Source: Candidatus Nitrosopelagicus brevis (lineage in GTDB: Archaea > Thermoproteota > Nitrososphaeria > Nitrososphaerales > Nitrosopumilaceae). Taken from it: 64,000 nucleotides of DNA. The stretch's first letter is position 1. Each line of letters opens with the position of its first letter. The notes under the pieces are model-generated. The model made no database searches. It had not been told where the DNA came from and was given only the letters and a program-made list of their open reading frames with translations. The stretch is taken from NCBI RefSeq assembly GCF_000812185.1, contig NZ_CP007026.1, positions 431,222 through 495,221 on the forward strand, in the 5' to 3' direction. The position numbers and the translations under genes are program-made. Positions 18,116-26,430 of the stretch are shown here, piece by piece.

Positions 18116-18766
18116 ATGCTAGCTATTTTTGATGTTGAAGGAGTATTGTATGACGCAGAATATCTGCCAATTCTAGCTGAAAAAGTTAACAAAGAAAAAG
18201 AGATTTGGGATATAACAAAAAAAGGTATTCAAGGTTCAATAAATTGGGAAGAAGGTCTAATCAAAAGAGTTGAACTTCTAAAGGGTATTGACTTTGAAAC
18301 TTGTAAACAAGTTGCTGATTCTTTACCTATAATGACTGGTGCACGAGAAGCATGCCAAACTCTCAAGAATGCGGGATGGAAAGTAATGGCTGTTTCTGGA
18401 GGATTTACTATAATGACAGATAGACTAAAAGAAGAACTAAACCTTGATCATGTCTATACAAATGAATTGATATTCAAAGATGGAAAACTTGATGGTGTAA
18501 AAATTAATGTTGATTCAGATAAAGCAAAATCTGCTCGAGTTAAAATCGAAGAATGGAATGTTCCTAAAGACGAAATTGTAGTTATTGTTGATGGTGCTAA
18601 TGACATAAAATTATTTGATATTTCTAATCTTGGAATTGCATATCGTGCACAAGATTTGGTAAAAGACCTTGCAACTACTACCCTTGAGGAAAAGGATCTT
18701 GCAAAAATCATTCCTATAATTAATGAGCATTATTCTATGCAATTGCCCATCCCTGTATCCTCATAA
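18116..18766 (+). CDS. HAD-superfamily phosphatase, SerB-like
   Basis: A 216-aa haloacid-dehalogenase phosphatase related to phosphoserine phosphatase. Motif I is FDVEGVLYD, with the nucleophile Asp at residue 6, and motif II is the Ser in AVSGGF. The conserved Lys lies in the KAKSARVK stretch, and motif III is IVDGANDIKLF. Motif I has DxE rather than the usual DxD, so the general acid position is Glu. Phosphoserine hydrolysis in serine synthesis is the likeliest role, but other small phosphate esters are possible. CofE follows 38 bp downstream. Confidence 0.82.
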   Translation: MLAIFDVEGVLYDAEYLPILAEKVNKEKEIWDITKKGIQGSINWEEGLIKRVELLKGIDFETCKQVADSLPIMTGAREACQTLKNAGWKVMAVSGGFTIMTDRLKEELNLDHVYTNELIFKDGKLDGVKINVDSDKAKSARVKIEEWNVPKDEIVVIVDGANDIKLFDISNLGIAYRAQDLVKDLATTTLEEKDLAKIIPIINEHYSMQLPIPVSS

Positions 18767-18804
18767 GATTGAAAAAACTCAATTATAGCAATTTTTTTCA
18801 TTAA

Positions 18805-19545
18805 TTGTTGACCTTACAAATAATTCCTATTCATTTTAAAAATGACGTTCAACCTACCGATGATCTAATTGATTTGTTATTGTCATCTTCTAAAACATCT
18901 CTTGAAAATGGAGATGTTTTGGTAATATCGCAAAAAATCATATCAAAACATGAGGGTAGAGTTGTAAATTTAGATTCTATTATTCCCTCTGAATTATCCA
19001 TTGGTATTGCTTCGGCATATGATAAGGATCCAAAATTAGTTCAAGCCATTTTATCTGAATCTCAAAGAATTGTTAGAATGGAACATGGAGTAATTATTGT
19101 TCAAACTAATCATGGGTTTATTTGTGCAAATGCGGGAATTGATGAAAGTAATGTGGAAAATGGATATGCAACATTACTTCCAAAAGATTCTGATAAATCT
19201 GCTGATAATATACGATTAAAAATTTTACAACAAACTGGAAAAAAAGTTGCTGTAATAATTTCAGACACTTTTGGACGCCCTTTCAGAATGGGGCAAACTG
19301 ATCATGCAATTGGTGTATCTGGAATTGATACCATTTTACATTATGAGGGAACCCCAGACACCTTTGGCAAAATCTTAAGAGTTACTGCAACTGCAATAGT
19401 TGATGAACTTTGTTCTGCAGCAGAGCTTGTAATGGGTAAAACCAAAAAATGTCCTGCTGCAATAATCAAAAATTTTGAATTTAAAGAAAATACTGGAAAT
19501 ATCAAGAGTATACTTCGTTCAGAAGAGGAAGATCTATTCAGATAA
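18805..19545 (+). CDS. cofE: Coenzyme F420-0:L-glutamate ligase
   Basis: Adds gamma-linked glutamate to F420-0 in coenzyme F420 biosynthesis using GTP. The 246-aa protein shows the family blocks GDVLVISQKIISKHEGR near the start, VQTNHGFICANAGIDESN in the middle, and SDTFGRPFRMGQTDHAIGVSG. The start is TTG (18805 or 18808); there is no ATG ahead of the conserved LTLQIIPI. Thaumarchaea make F420, so this fits. It is probably expressed with the SerB-like gene upstream. Confidence 0.93.
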   Translation: MLTLQIIPIHFKNDVQPTDDLIDLLLSSSKTSLENGDVLVISQKIISKHEGRVVNLDSIIPSELSIGIASAYDKDPKLVQAILSESQRIVRMEHGVIIVQTNHGFICANAGIDESNVENGYATLLPKDSDKSADNIRLKILQQTGKKVAVIISDTFGRPFRMGQTDHAIGVSGIDTILHYEGTPDTFGKILRVTATAIVDELCSAAELVMGKTKKCPAAIIKNFEFKENTGNIKSILRSEEEDLFR

Positions 19546-19572
19546 TTAATAAAAAGTGAATTTTTATACAAA

Positions 19573-20493
19573 ATGTTAGAAATGCTTAGAACTGAACTTC
19601 ATTGTCACAATGTTTTCTCAAATGGCCATGTGGGTGATTTGGAACCACCTTTTGACTGCAACGTTACTGTCAACGAACAATTACAAAAAGCACTAGATTC
19701 AAAATTAGATGTACTATTTGTTACAAATCATAACACTCTGGATGGATTCAAACAAATGACTGATTACAAAAACAGCCATGAAAAGTTCTCCAATGTCAAA
19801 GTATATCCTGCTGTCGAAATAACTACTGACAAAGAGGCACATGTACTTGTTTATGGTTTACAAGAAGAAATCAAATCCTCTCAAAGTATTGATGAGATTC
19901 TTGATGCTGCAAAATCACAGGATGCTGTAACAATTGCTCCACATCCATTTAGTTTGATTGACGCCTTACGCGATGATTCATTAAAATGTGATTTGTTTGA
20001 GATTTTCAATAGCGCCAATATTGACATTTATTCAAACAAAAAAGCAGAAGTTTTTGCCAAAGAACATAATCTCTTAACTATAGCTGGAAGTGATTCTCAT
20101 GTTGCATCTACAATTGGAAGATGCACCAATTTGATAAATTCTGAAAATAACCTAGATGATATACTATATGCAATGAAAAAAGGTAAAATCTCAATTGAAA
20201 AAATGGAATACGTAACGCGTCGTGAAGTATTAGAACATCTTCAGTATAAAATTGAAAATTCTAAAGAATACATAGATCAATATGTTAAGGAATTTTATCC
20301 AAAATACTTCCGCCTATTCAATTCCATGTACAAATTCTATATGTTTACTAAAAACTCATTTGTTTGGGATGTTGCATTCAAACTTGCCTTATTTGGATTA
20401 AGAAGAATTTCTTATAAAATTAATTTTGAAGGCTATGATCCTTATGCATTTAGAACTCGTGATATCCCGACGATTACTAAGATGGTCATCTAA
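19573..20493 (+). CDS. PHP-domain metal-dependent phosphoesterase
   Basis: A 306-aa protein with the polymerase-and-histidinol-phosphatase fold. The N-terminal metal-binding motif is ELHCHNVFSNG, followed by FVTNHNTLDG, a PAVEITTDKEAH block, APHPFSL, and a final GSDSHVASTIG. These His/Asp/Glu residues bind two or three metals for phosphoester hydrolysis. The C-terminal 100 residues are an extra helical region with aromatic residues (FRLFNSMYKFYMF). The substrate is unknown; nucleotides or sugar phosphates are possible. The start could also be the ATG at 19582. Confidence 0.85.
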   Translation: MLEMLRTELHCHNVFSNGHVGDLEPPFDCNVTVNEQLQKALDSKLDVLFVTNHNTLDGFKQMTDYKNSHEKFSNVKVYPAVEITTDKEAHVLVYGLQEEIKSSQSIDEILDAAKSQDAVTIAPHPFSLIDALRDDSLKCDLFEIFNSANIDIYSNKKAEVFAKEHNLLTIAGSDSHVASTIGRCTNLINSENNLDDILYAMKKGKISIEKMEYVTRREVLEHLQYKIENSKEYIDQYVKEFYPKYFRLFNSMYKFYMFTKNSFVWDVAFKLALFGLRRISYKINFEGYDPYAFRTRDIPTITKMVI

Positions 20494-20556
20494 TTTCTAG
20501 ATAATCTGAAAAGAATTAGATTTTAATATAGACATACTATATTTTTATTAGATAAA

Positions 20557-20790
20557 ATGTCAGAACCAGAAAAAACATTAGATGTAAGAGGATTATACTG
20601 TCCTTCTCCTGCAATGCAAACTGTAGTTGAATTATCAAAAATGCAGGTTGGTCAAGTACTTCTTGTATTAGCAGATGATCCTGCTGCTGAAGATGACATC
20701 ACAGATTTATGTAGAACTCGTGGTCATGAACTTGTACAATTGAATAAAAACGGTAGTGATCTGGAATTTACAATTAAAAAAATAAAATAA
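20557..20790 (+). CDS. tusA: TusA/SirA-family sulfur carrier
   Basis: A 77-aa sulfur-relay protein. The conserved motif is YCPSP (CPxP) after the LDVRGL strand, where the Cys carries a persulfide. The C-terminal part GHELVQLNKNGSDLEFTIKK completes the two-layer fold. TusA-like proteins pass sulfur from desulfurases or rhodaneses to acceptors. Within 6 kb lie thioredoxin reductase, Thi4, a siroheme sulfite/nitrite reductase and a rhodanese, so it belongs to a sulfur-handling neighbourhood. An AT-rich TATA-like TATATTTTTATTAG at about 20538-20551 lies just upstream. Confidence 0.9.
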   Translation: MSEPEKTLDVRGLYCPSPAMQTVVELSKMQVGQVLLVLADDPAAEDDITDLCRTRGHELVQLNKNGSDLEFTIKKIK

Positions 20791-20792
20791 TC

Positions 20793-21800
20793 TTATTTTT
20801 GTTCTGATAGATATTTGTCAACATCAATTGCAGACATACAACCAAATCCTGCTGCAGTAACTGCTTGTCTGTATCTGTGATCATGAACGTCTCCTGCAGT
20901 GAAAACTCCTTTTACACTTGTTTCTGTATTTTGTTTCTGAATGATGTATCCATTTTCATCCATCTCCAATTGATTTTTGAATAATTCTGTATTTGGTTCA
21001 TGACCAATTGCTACAAAAACTCCTCCCATCTCCAGGGTTTTATTTTCCCCAGTTTTTGTGTCTTTTAGAATAATCTGTTGAACTTTTTGGTCACCTTTGA
21101 TATCTTCAATAACGCTGTTCCAATGAACTTCGATATTCTCGTTGCTTAATGCACGATCTTGCATGATTTTACTTGCTCTAAATGCATCTCGTCTGTGAAT
21201 GATGTGAACCTTTGATGCAAATTTTGTAAGAAATGTTGCTTCTTCCATACAAGTATCTCCTCCTCCGACAACTGCAATGTCTTGATTTCTGAAAAATGCA
21301 CCATCACATGTTGCACAATATGAAACTCCTTTTCCGCTAAATGTTTGCTCACCTTCTATGCCAATTTTTCTTGGTGTGGCACCTGTACAAACTATTACGG
21401 CTTTTGCTTCATATTCTTCTGAACCTGTTAAAACCTTGAATGGTTTTGCACGGAAATCTACATTCACAACCACATCATCGATAATTGTGGTGTTCATTCG
21501 TTCTGCTTGTTTTCTCATTGTCAACATTAAATCTGGTCCCATAATTCCTTCATCAAATCCTGGATAATTTTCAACATCTGTTGTATTCATTAACTGACCG
21601 CCCGGCAAAAGCCCTGAAATTATTAGTGTATCATGTCTTGCTCTTGAACAATAAATTCCTGCAGTGTATCCTGCAGGTCCTGCACCAATTATAATTACAT
21701 CATACGATGTCTTTGTTTTTTTTGGAAAATCTGGAGTCTTTGGTTCATCATTTGAACCTCTATCTTCCATAACTAGTGAACTATCATCTCCTGACATCAT
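20793..21800 (-). CDS. trxB: Thioredoxin reductase (NADPH/flavin type)
   Basis: A 335-aa FAD enzyme. FAD-binding IIIGAGPAGYTAGIY lies at about residues 36-50, the redox-active disulfide C162-A-T-C165 is in SYCATCDGAFF, and NAD(P)-binding VVGGGDTCMEEA and the final FTAGDV block follow. It has a roughly 30-residue polar N-terminal extension before the flavin domain, and downstream Met codons could be the true start. It reduces thioredoxins or similar carriers. It is convergent with tusA (2 bp between stops) and is followed upstream by the unknown 264-aa gene. Confidence 0.94.
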   Translation of the reverse strand: MMSGDDSSLVMEDRGSNDEPKTPDFPKKTKTSYDVIIIGAGPAGYTAGIYCSRARHDTLIISGLLPGGQLMNTTDVENYPGFDEGIMGPDLMLTMRKQAERMNTTIIDDVVVNVDFRAKPFKVLTGSEEYEAKAVIVCTGATPRKIGIEGEQTFSGKGVSYCATCDGAFFRNQDIAVVGGGDTCMEEATFLTKFASKVHIIHRRDAFRASKIMQDRALSNENIEVHWNSVIEDIKGDQKVQQIILKDTKTGENKTLEMGGVFVAIGHEPNTELFKNQLEMDENGYIIQKQNTETSVKGVFTAGDVHDHRYRQAVTAAGFGCMSAIDVDKYLSEQK

Positions 21801-21829
21801 AATGATTTACTTTATGATTATAATTTAAA

Positions 21830-22624
21830 TCAATTTAGATTTGCTAAGATCTCATTGTGTTTTTTACATAGTTTGTTTATTTCAAGTTGTGAGAATAAAA
21901 GATCCTTTTGCCAATGAGCGTTATTTAATCTACATTCAATATCTTCACAAAATGATTCTCCTGTTATATTGTAAAAAATGACTTGTAAGATGTAACCTTC
22001 CAAAACTTTGGTCAATCTTTTATCGTTATATTCTAAAAATTTGTCTTTGTATTTCTCTTTAGCAGACTCGATGTCTAACCCTTGTGTTCTTAACTTCATT
22101 ACTTCAAAATAGTATTCTTTTGGCTTTGCCGGGGCTTCAATAATTCCGGTGGTAGAAATGATTGAAGGGTTTGCACAAATCACCGCTCTGGCATGATACC
22201 TTTTATCATTTTCATCAAATGTACATGTCAATCTATTTGTTAGAATGATGTGTAATACTTCGTTATCTTTATTGAGATATCTAAGAATTTTTTGTAATTC
22301 AAAACCATCATACATGAAAACTTCACTAATCTCTTGTGCATTTTCAACCTTGGTTGTGGAATTCATTACTGAAGAATCTCCGCACAACTTTTTTTCAAAT
22401 TCAATTTCATCATCACTTGCCCCATACTCTGAAAATGGATTTTTAATATCTGTGATACGAATATTTGATAATTTTTTGATATCTTCAAGACTGAATTCTT
22501 TGAAAACATTATTTTTTATCTCAACTTTGATTGGAAATTTTTCTTCTAAAAACTCTGTTAATAATTCTGTATTAATTTCAGAAATTGCTGGTTCTTTGTA
22601 TAATATGATTTTTTTTAAGTTCAA
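21830..22624 (-). CDS. Hypothetical protein (264 aa)
   Basis: A soluble 264-aa protein with no obvious signal peptide or membrane segment. It opens LKKIILYKEPAISEIN and has a beta-rich centre (VLHIILTNRLTCTFDEND-like, then YHARAVICANPSIISTTGIIEAP). It ends in a helical Cys-containing region (CEDIECRLNNAH, LCKKHNE) that might bind metal. Some archaeal proteins of this general size next to Thi4 have been suggested to be metallopeptidase-like, but the HExxH motif is absent here. It lies 5 bp downstream of thi4 on the same strand and is probably in one operon with it and trxB. Confidence 0.65.
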   Translation of the reverse strand: MNLKKIILYKEPAISEINTELLTEFLEEKFPIKVEIKNNVFKEFSLEDIKKLSNIRITDIKNPFSEYGASDDEIEFEKKLCGDSSVMNSTTKVENAQEISEVFMYDGFELQKILRYLNKDNEVLHIILTNRLTCTFDENDKRYHARAVICANPSIISTTGIIEAPAKPKEYYFEVMKLRTQGLDIESAKEKYKDKFLEYNDKRLTKVLEGYILQVIFYNITGESFCEDIECRLNNAHWQKDLLFSQLEINKLCKKHNEILANLN

Positions 22625-22629
22625 ATAGA

Positions 22630-23484
22630 TTATTTTGGAATTTGATTCTCAAATTCTTTAATCTTTTGATCAGTAACCTCTGCTGCTCTTTTTCCAGAGT
22701 ATAACATTGAACCAAATGTTGGTCCCATTCTTGCTAATCCATGTGTCTCAGTTACTGACATTCCTGCAGCAACCAATCCTGGATATATCTCTCCTGTCTT
22801 GTGTACTACGTGTTCTTCGCCATCTTCTACCCACATTGGATTCATTCCTTTCCATTCCACTAGTTGTCTATCTACTAATCTTTTTACTGCAACTGAGTCG
22901 TGGCCTGATGCATCAATGATCATTTTTGCTTCCAATGCAACAGGATCTACACATGTAATGTTTCTTGGCAATGCTGAGACTGGCATCCAGTTAACAACGA
23001 TTCCTGCAACTCTTCCATGTCTCATAACTAAATCGTCAAACTTTGTTAAATTCAAAAATTTTACTCCTGCATCACATGCTGCTCCAATTAATTTAGAAAC
23101 TGCATGTGGTCCTGGTGTAAGATATAATCCCTCGCCAACTTTTTTGTATGGGATACCTAATTCATCCCAAATTTTTTGTGCTGGTGCACGTACTGTTACT
23201 GGATTCATCATGTAACCTCCAAGCCAATACCCTCCGCCTAGATAATTATTTTGTTCAATGACTAATACTTTGTAACCCATCAATGATAATTCTCTAGATG
23301 CGGTTAATCCTGCAGGTCCAGCTCCTATAATTATAATATCACTTTCTGCTCTATCTTGTAGCACATCGTAAAACTCTTTTGCAATTGCCCTTGTAATTTC
23401 TACTTCTTTTGCATCTGCAAAAATCTTATCTGGTCTTTGTTCATTTACTGATTCTTGCATGGATTTTTTCATTCTCAAACTCAT
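22630..23484 (-). CDS. thi4: Thiamine thiazole synthase Thi4, Cys-type
   Basis: NAD-consuming enzyme that builds the thiazole half of thiamine, 284 aa. It has the FAD-like dinucleotide motif IIIGAGPAGLTASREL, then YLGGGYWLGGYMMNP, and the C-terminal GPTFGSMLYSGKRAAE block. At the position of the yeast suicide Cys205 the sequence reads NITCVDP (C178), whereas methanogen enzymes that use free sulfide have His there. It should therefore donate its own sulfur and act once, as shown for yeast and proposed for Haloferax. A TATA-like AATAAAAATA at about 23499-23507 might put the real start at the ATG at 23472. A DtxR-box-like dyad lies just upstream. Confidence 0.92.
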   Translation of the reverse strand: MSLRMKKSMQESVNEQRPDKIFADAKEVEITRAIAKEFYDVLQDRAESDIIIIGAGPAGLTASRELSLMGYKVLVIEQNNYLGGGYWLGGYMMNPVTVRAPAQKIWDELGIPYKKVGEGLYLTPGPHAVSKLIGAACDAGVKFLNLTKFDDLVMRHGRVAGIVVNWMPVSALPRNITCVDPVALEAKMIIDASGHDSVAVKRLVDRQLVEWKGMNPMWVEDGEEHVVHKTGEIYPGLVAAGMSVTETHGLARMGPTFGSMLYSGKRAAEVTDQKIKEFENQIPK

Positions 23485-23512
23485 TAATAGCTTTGGGTAT
23501 TTTTATTGAAAA

Positions 23513-23526
23513 TTAGGTAATACTAA
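23513..23526. promoter_or_regulatory. Dyad TTAGGTAATACTAA in the thi4-sulfite/nitrite reductase divergent region
   Basis: TTAG-N6-CTAA dyad located immediately upstream of the putative thi4 TATA box. The extended sequence AAATTAGGTAATACTAAC matches 17 of 18 positions with one of three dyads near the cold-shock gene (51542-51557 region). It resembles the first half of the DtxR/IdeR operator consensus. Control by a metal-responsive DtxR-type regulator is inferred. Confidence 0.5.
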
Positions 23527-23620
23527 CACAAACCGGCAAAAATGTGTACTTTGTTTAGTTGATGTGTATAACTTACCCATATCAAAAACTTATAACTATA
23601 CTGCGATCGAAAAAGAATAG

Positions 23621-25423
23621 ATGGCACAACAGCTAAGACCATCAAAACCGGCTGATAAACAGCCAAAGATTGATTGGTCCCGAAGACAAGAAGCAGAAAA
23701 TTTTGCTGAAACCGTGAAGCTATTCCGACAAGGCAAGATTGATCCTGATATGTTCCGTAGATTCCGTTTACAACATGGTGCATACGGCACACGTATGACC
23801 GATGATTATGCGATGGTCAGAATCAAAGTTCCTGCAGGACAAATCTATCCGTATCAATTAGAAAAAATTGCTCAGTTAAGTGAGATGTACTCAATTGGCA
23901 GTGCCCATTTTTCAACTCGTGAGAATATTCAACTACACTGGGTAATACTTGAAGATGTTTCTGAAATAATGCAATCTCTTTCTGATGTTGGAATGACATC
24001 ACGTGAAGCATGTGGTAATACTGTTAGAAATGTAATGTGTAGTCCATTATCTGGTGTTTGTAAAGATGAAATTTTTGATGCAACTCCATATGCAATGGCA
24101 ATTGCAAAATTCATGCTTAGAAATCCAATTTGTCAAGGTCTTCCACGTAAATTCAAATTCAATTTTACATGCTGTGAAAAACATGGAATGATTCGAATTG
24201 TTGATGTTGGTCTTTTACCTCAAATTCAAGAAATTGATGGAGAAAAAAGGAAAGGTTTCAAAATATTCTTAGGAGGTGGCTTAGGAAATCGTTCATTTGT
24301 TGGACATGAATTGGAAGATTTTACTCCTGTTGAAGATCTACTTTATACCTCGATGGCTGTAATCCGAATCTTTGATAGAATGGGTGACAGAAAAAATCTA
24401 TCACGAAACAGAATGCGTTATTTAGTAAATGACTTGGGTTGGGAAAAATTCCAAAATCTTGTTTTAAAAGAAAGAGCTGTTGTTAAGGCTACTCAATCTG
24501 TAATTGTTAAACTAAACATTGATGATAGCATAAATGAGATTCAACGACCAATTTCTGTAAATGATGAGTCTGCTTCTGTTCCTGATGGATATGCAAGATG
24601 GGAAAAAACTAATGTTGAAAAACAATCTCAATCTGGTTTTAACTCTGTGTTCATTGGTTTAGAAGCTGGCGATATAACAGCTAATCAGCTACGAAGCGTT
24701 GCAGAAATTATACGTGATTATTCTGCTGAAGGCTTTGGCAGAAATGGATTCTCCCAAAATATTGTAATTCGATATGTACATGATGATGATTTGAAATCAA
24801 TTTATTCACGATTAATTGAAAATGGTCTTGCAAAAACTGGCTCATTAACAATGGCATCTGCAGTAGGGTGTTCTGGAACCACATCTTGTAATCTGGCTTT
24901 AACCAACTCTCATAGATTGGCAAAAGAGGTACAAAGAAAATTCTTGGAACTTAATTTTGATGAAGATGATGATTTGAGAGATTCTACCATCAAGATTAGC
25001 GGTTGTCCTAACTCCTGTGGACAACACCAAATTGCAACAATTGGATTCTATGGAGGTGGTGGTAGACACGGAACTGACATGTTCCCAAATTACACCATGT
25101 CGTTAGGTGGCAAATTTGATGAAGATTCCATGCTTGGTCATCACACAGCTCGCGTTCCTGTAAAACGTATAATTCCTGTAATTCTAAAAATTATTGAATT
25201 ATTCAAAGAAAATAAACAACCTGATGATACATTATCCAAATGGATTGATAGAGTTGTTAAAGGAAATGAATCCTCGAAAATTACTGGCGTTGAAGATATC
25301 AAAAAAGAAATTGCGCCATTAATAGTACCTCCAAAAATTGAAGATGAACCTGATTTCTATATGGATTATGGAAGTGATACTAACTATCATACCGTAACTG
25401 GAAAGGGTGAATGTGCAGCATGA
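23621..25423 (+). CDS. Siroheme-[4Fe-4S] sulfite/nitrite reductase
   Basis: A 600-aa ferredoxin-type reductase performing six-electron reduction of sulfite or nitrite. The cluster/siroheme ligands are C417-x5-C423 (CSGTTSC) and C462-x3-C466 (GCPNSCGQ). Anion-site residues are visible as STRENIQLHW (R100) and LPRKFKFNF (K177, K179). Two half-domain repeats are evident. The K-x-K pair is the sulfite-reductase pattern, whereas plant nitrite reductase has K-x-N, so assimilatory sulfite reduction is favoured. The ATG follows a TATA-like CTTATAACTA at about 23590-23599, giving leaderless spacing. The next gene, a rhodanese, overlaps its stop codon (ATGA). Confidence 0.92.
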   Translation: MAQQLRPSKPADKQPKIDWSRRQEAENFAETVKLFRQGKIDPDMFRRFRLQHGAYGTRMTDDYAMVRIKVPAGQIYPYQLEKIAQLSEMYSIGSAHFSTRENIQLHWVILEDVSEIMQSLSDVGMTSREACGNTVRNVMCSPLSGVCKDEIFDATPYAMAIAKFMLRNPICQGLPRKFKFNFTCCEKHGMIRIVDVGLLPQIQEIDGEKRKGFKIFLGGGLGNRSFVGHELEDFTPVEDLLYTSMAVIRIFDRMGDRKNLSRNRMRYLVNDLGWEKFQNLVLKERAVVKATQSVIVKLNIDDSINEIQRPISVNDESASVPDGYARWEKTNVEKQSQSGFNSVFIGLEAGDITANQLRSVAEIIRDYSAEGFGRNGFSQNIVIRYVHDDDLKSIYSRLIENGLAKTGSLTMASAVGCSGTTSCNLALTNSHRLAKEVQRKFLELNFDEDDDLRDSTIKISGCPNSCGQHQIATIGFYGGGGRHGTDMFPNYTMSLGGKFDEDSMLGHHTARVPVKRIIPVILKIIELFKENKQPDDTLSKWIDRVVKGNESSKITGVEDIKKEIAPLIVPPKIEDEPDFYMDYGSDTNYHTVTGKGECAA

Positions 25424-26217
25424 TTGATTCTGATATCCCAATAATTAGTTCAAAAATTCTTCGTGAAAAAATCCAAGAAAATTCAATTAGAATTATTGAT
25501 GTGAGACGAGATCAAGAATACCAACAAGGTCATATAACAAATGCAGTAAATCTTCCATTGGCTAAACTTCTCAATGACGATAGTCCTGAATCTATACAAA
25601 AAATTGCACAAGATTTAGGAATCTCTAATGAAACTCCTGTAGTAATTTATGATGATACATTTGGTGCATTGTCATCTAGAGTAGTTTGGGCTTTACAATA
25701 CATTGGACATAAAGACGTAAAATTGTTAGATGTAACATTTTCTCAATGGAAAGATCTTGGATATGAAATTTCCACTGAAGTTCCTGAAATTGAAACTGCA
25801 ACTCACTCTGTAAAAATTAACCCTGAAATAATGGCCACTGCAGAATATCTTGAAAAAGTCAAAGAAAACAAAAATGTTGTAATTATAGATAATCGTGAAC
25901 GGCTAAACTACCTTGAACAACATATCCCTGGTGCAATAAACATACCATACCGAACACTTGCAACTGATGGAAAAATTTTACGAACAAAAGAAGGCATGAA
26001 AACTCTTCTAAAAAATAGAGGAATTCCTGAAGATGCTGAAATAATCACATATTGTGGAAGTGTAGGCACTTTGTCTGGTTTGGCATATTATGCCCTAAAA
26101 TCAATCGGCATTCCAAATGTCAAATTGTATGTACACTCCTTTAAGGAATGGAAAAGTCTTGAAAAACCAATTGATAAACAAGAAAATGCTAATTATTGGG
26201 ATCTTTCAGCAGAGTGA
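25420..26217 (+). CDS. Two-domain rhodanese (thiosulfate sulfurtransferase-like)
   Basis: A 265-aa protein of two rhodanese domains. The C-terminal domain has the catalytic Cys loop TYCGSVGTLSG; in the N-terminal domain the equivalent loop reads YDDTFGALSSR and has no Cys, as is normal for tandem rhodaneses. It moves sulfane sulfur between thiosulfate, thiols and acceptors. The frame is open from ATG 25411, but ATG 25420 overlaps the reductase stop as ATGA and has GGTGA 9 nt upstream, complementary to the 16S 3' end, so coupled translation from 25420 is likely. Confidence 0.92.
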   Translation: MIDSDIPIISSKILREKIQENSIRIIDVRRDQEYQQGHITNAVNLPLAKLLNDDSPESIQKIAQDLGISNETPVVIYDDTFGALSSRVVWALQYIGHKDVKLLDVTFSQWKDLGYEISTEVPEIETATHSVKINPEIMATAEYLEKVKENKNVVIIDNRERLNYLEQHIPGAINIPYRTLATDGKILRTKEGMKTLLKNRGIPEDAEIITYCGSVGTLSGLAYYALKSIGIPNVKLYVHSFKEWKSLEKPIDKQENANYWDLSAE

Positions 26218-26223
26218 TATAAA

Positions 26224-26430
26224 ATGAAAGATATCAATGATGTAATGCCAAAGGTTCCAAATATGAAATGGGGTGCATTACTAAACAAAAAACCTACAAA
26301 TAAAAAAATAGAAGAACTAAACAATTTACTTCCTCATAATGGTCGTTGGCATACTGTCTATGAAGAAGATGATGTATCGATAATTGATGGTATTCCAATT
26401 ATCAAAAAAGAAAAAGATTCTATGACTTAG
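26224..26430 (+). CDS. Small hypothetical protein after the rhodanese (68 aa)
   Basis: A 68-aa soluble protein beginning MKDINDVMPKVPNMKWG and ending with a short strand-rich segment (VSIIDGIPIIKKE). It starts 6 bp after the rhodanese stop and is surely in the same transcript as the sulfite/nitrite reductase and rhodanese. It converges with the TPR gene, overlapping by 4 bp. I do not recognise a family. The operon position suggests an accessory part in sulfur metabolism, but nothing in the sequence proves it. Confidence 0.68.
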   Translation: MKDINDVMPKVPNMKWGALLNKKPTNKKIEELNNLLPHNGRWHTVYEEDDVSIIDGIPIIKKEKDSMT

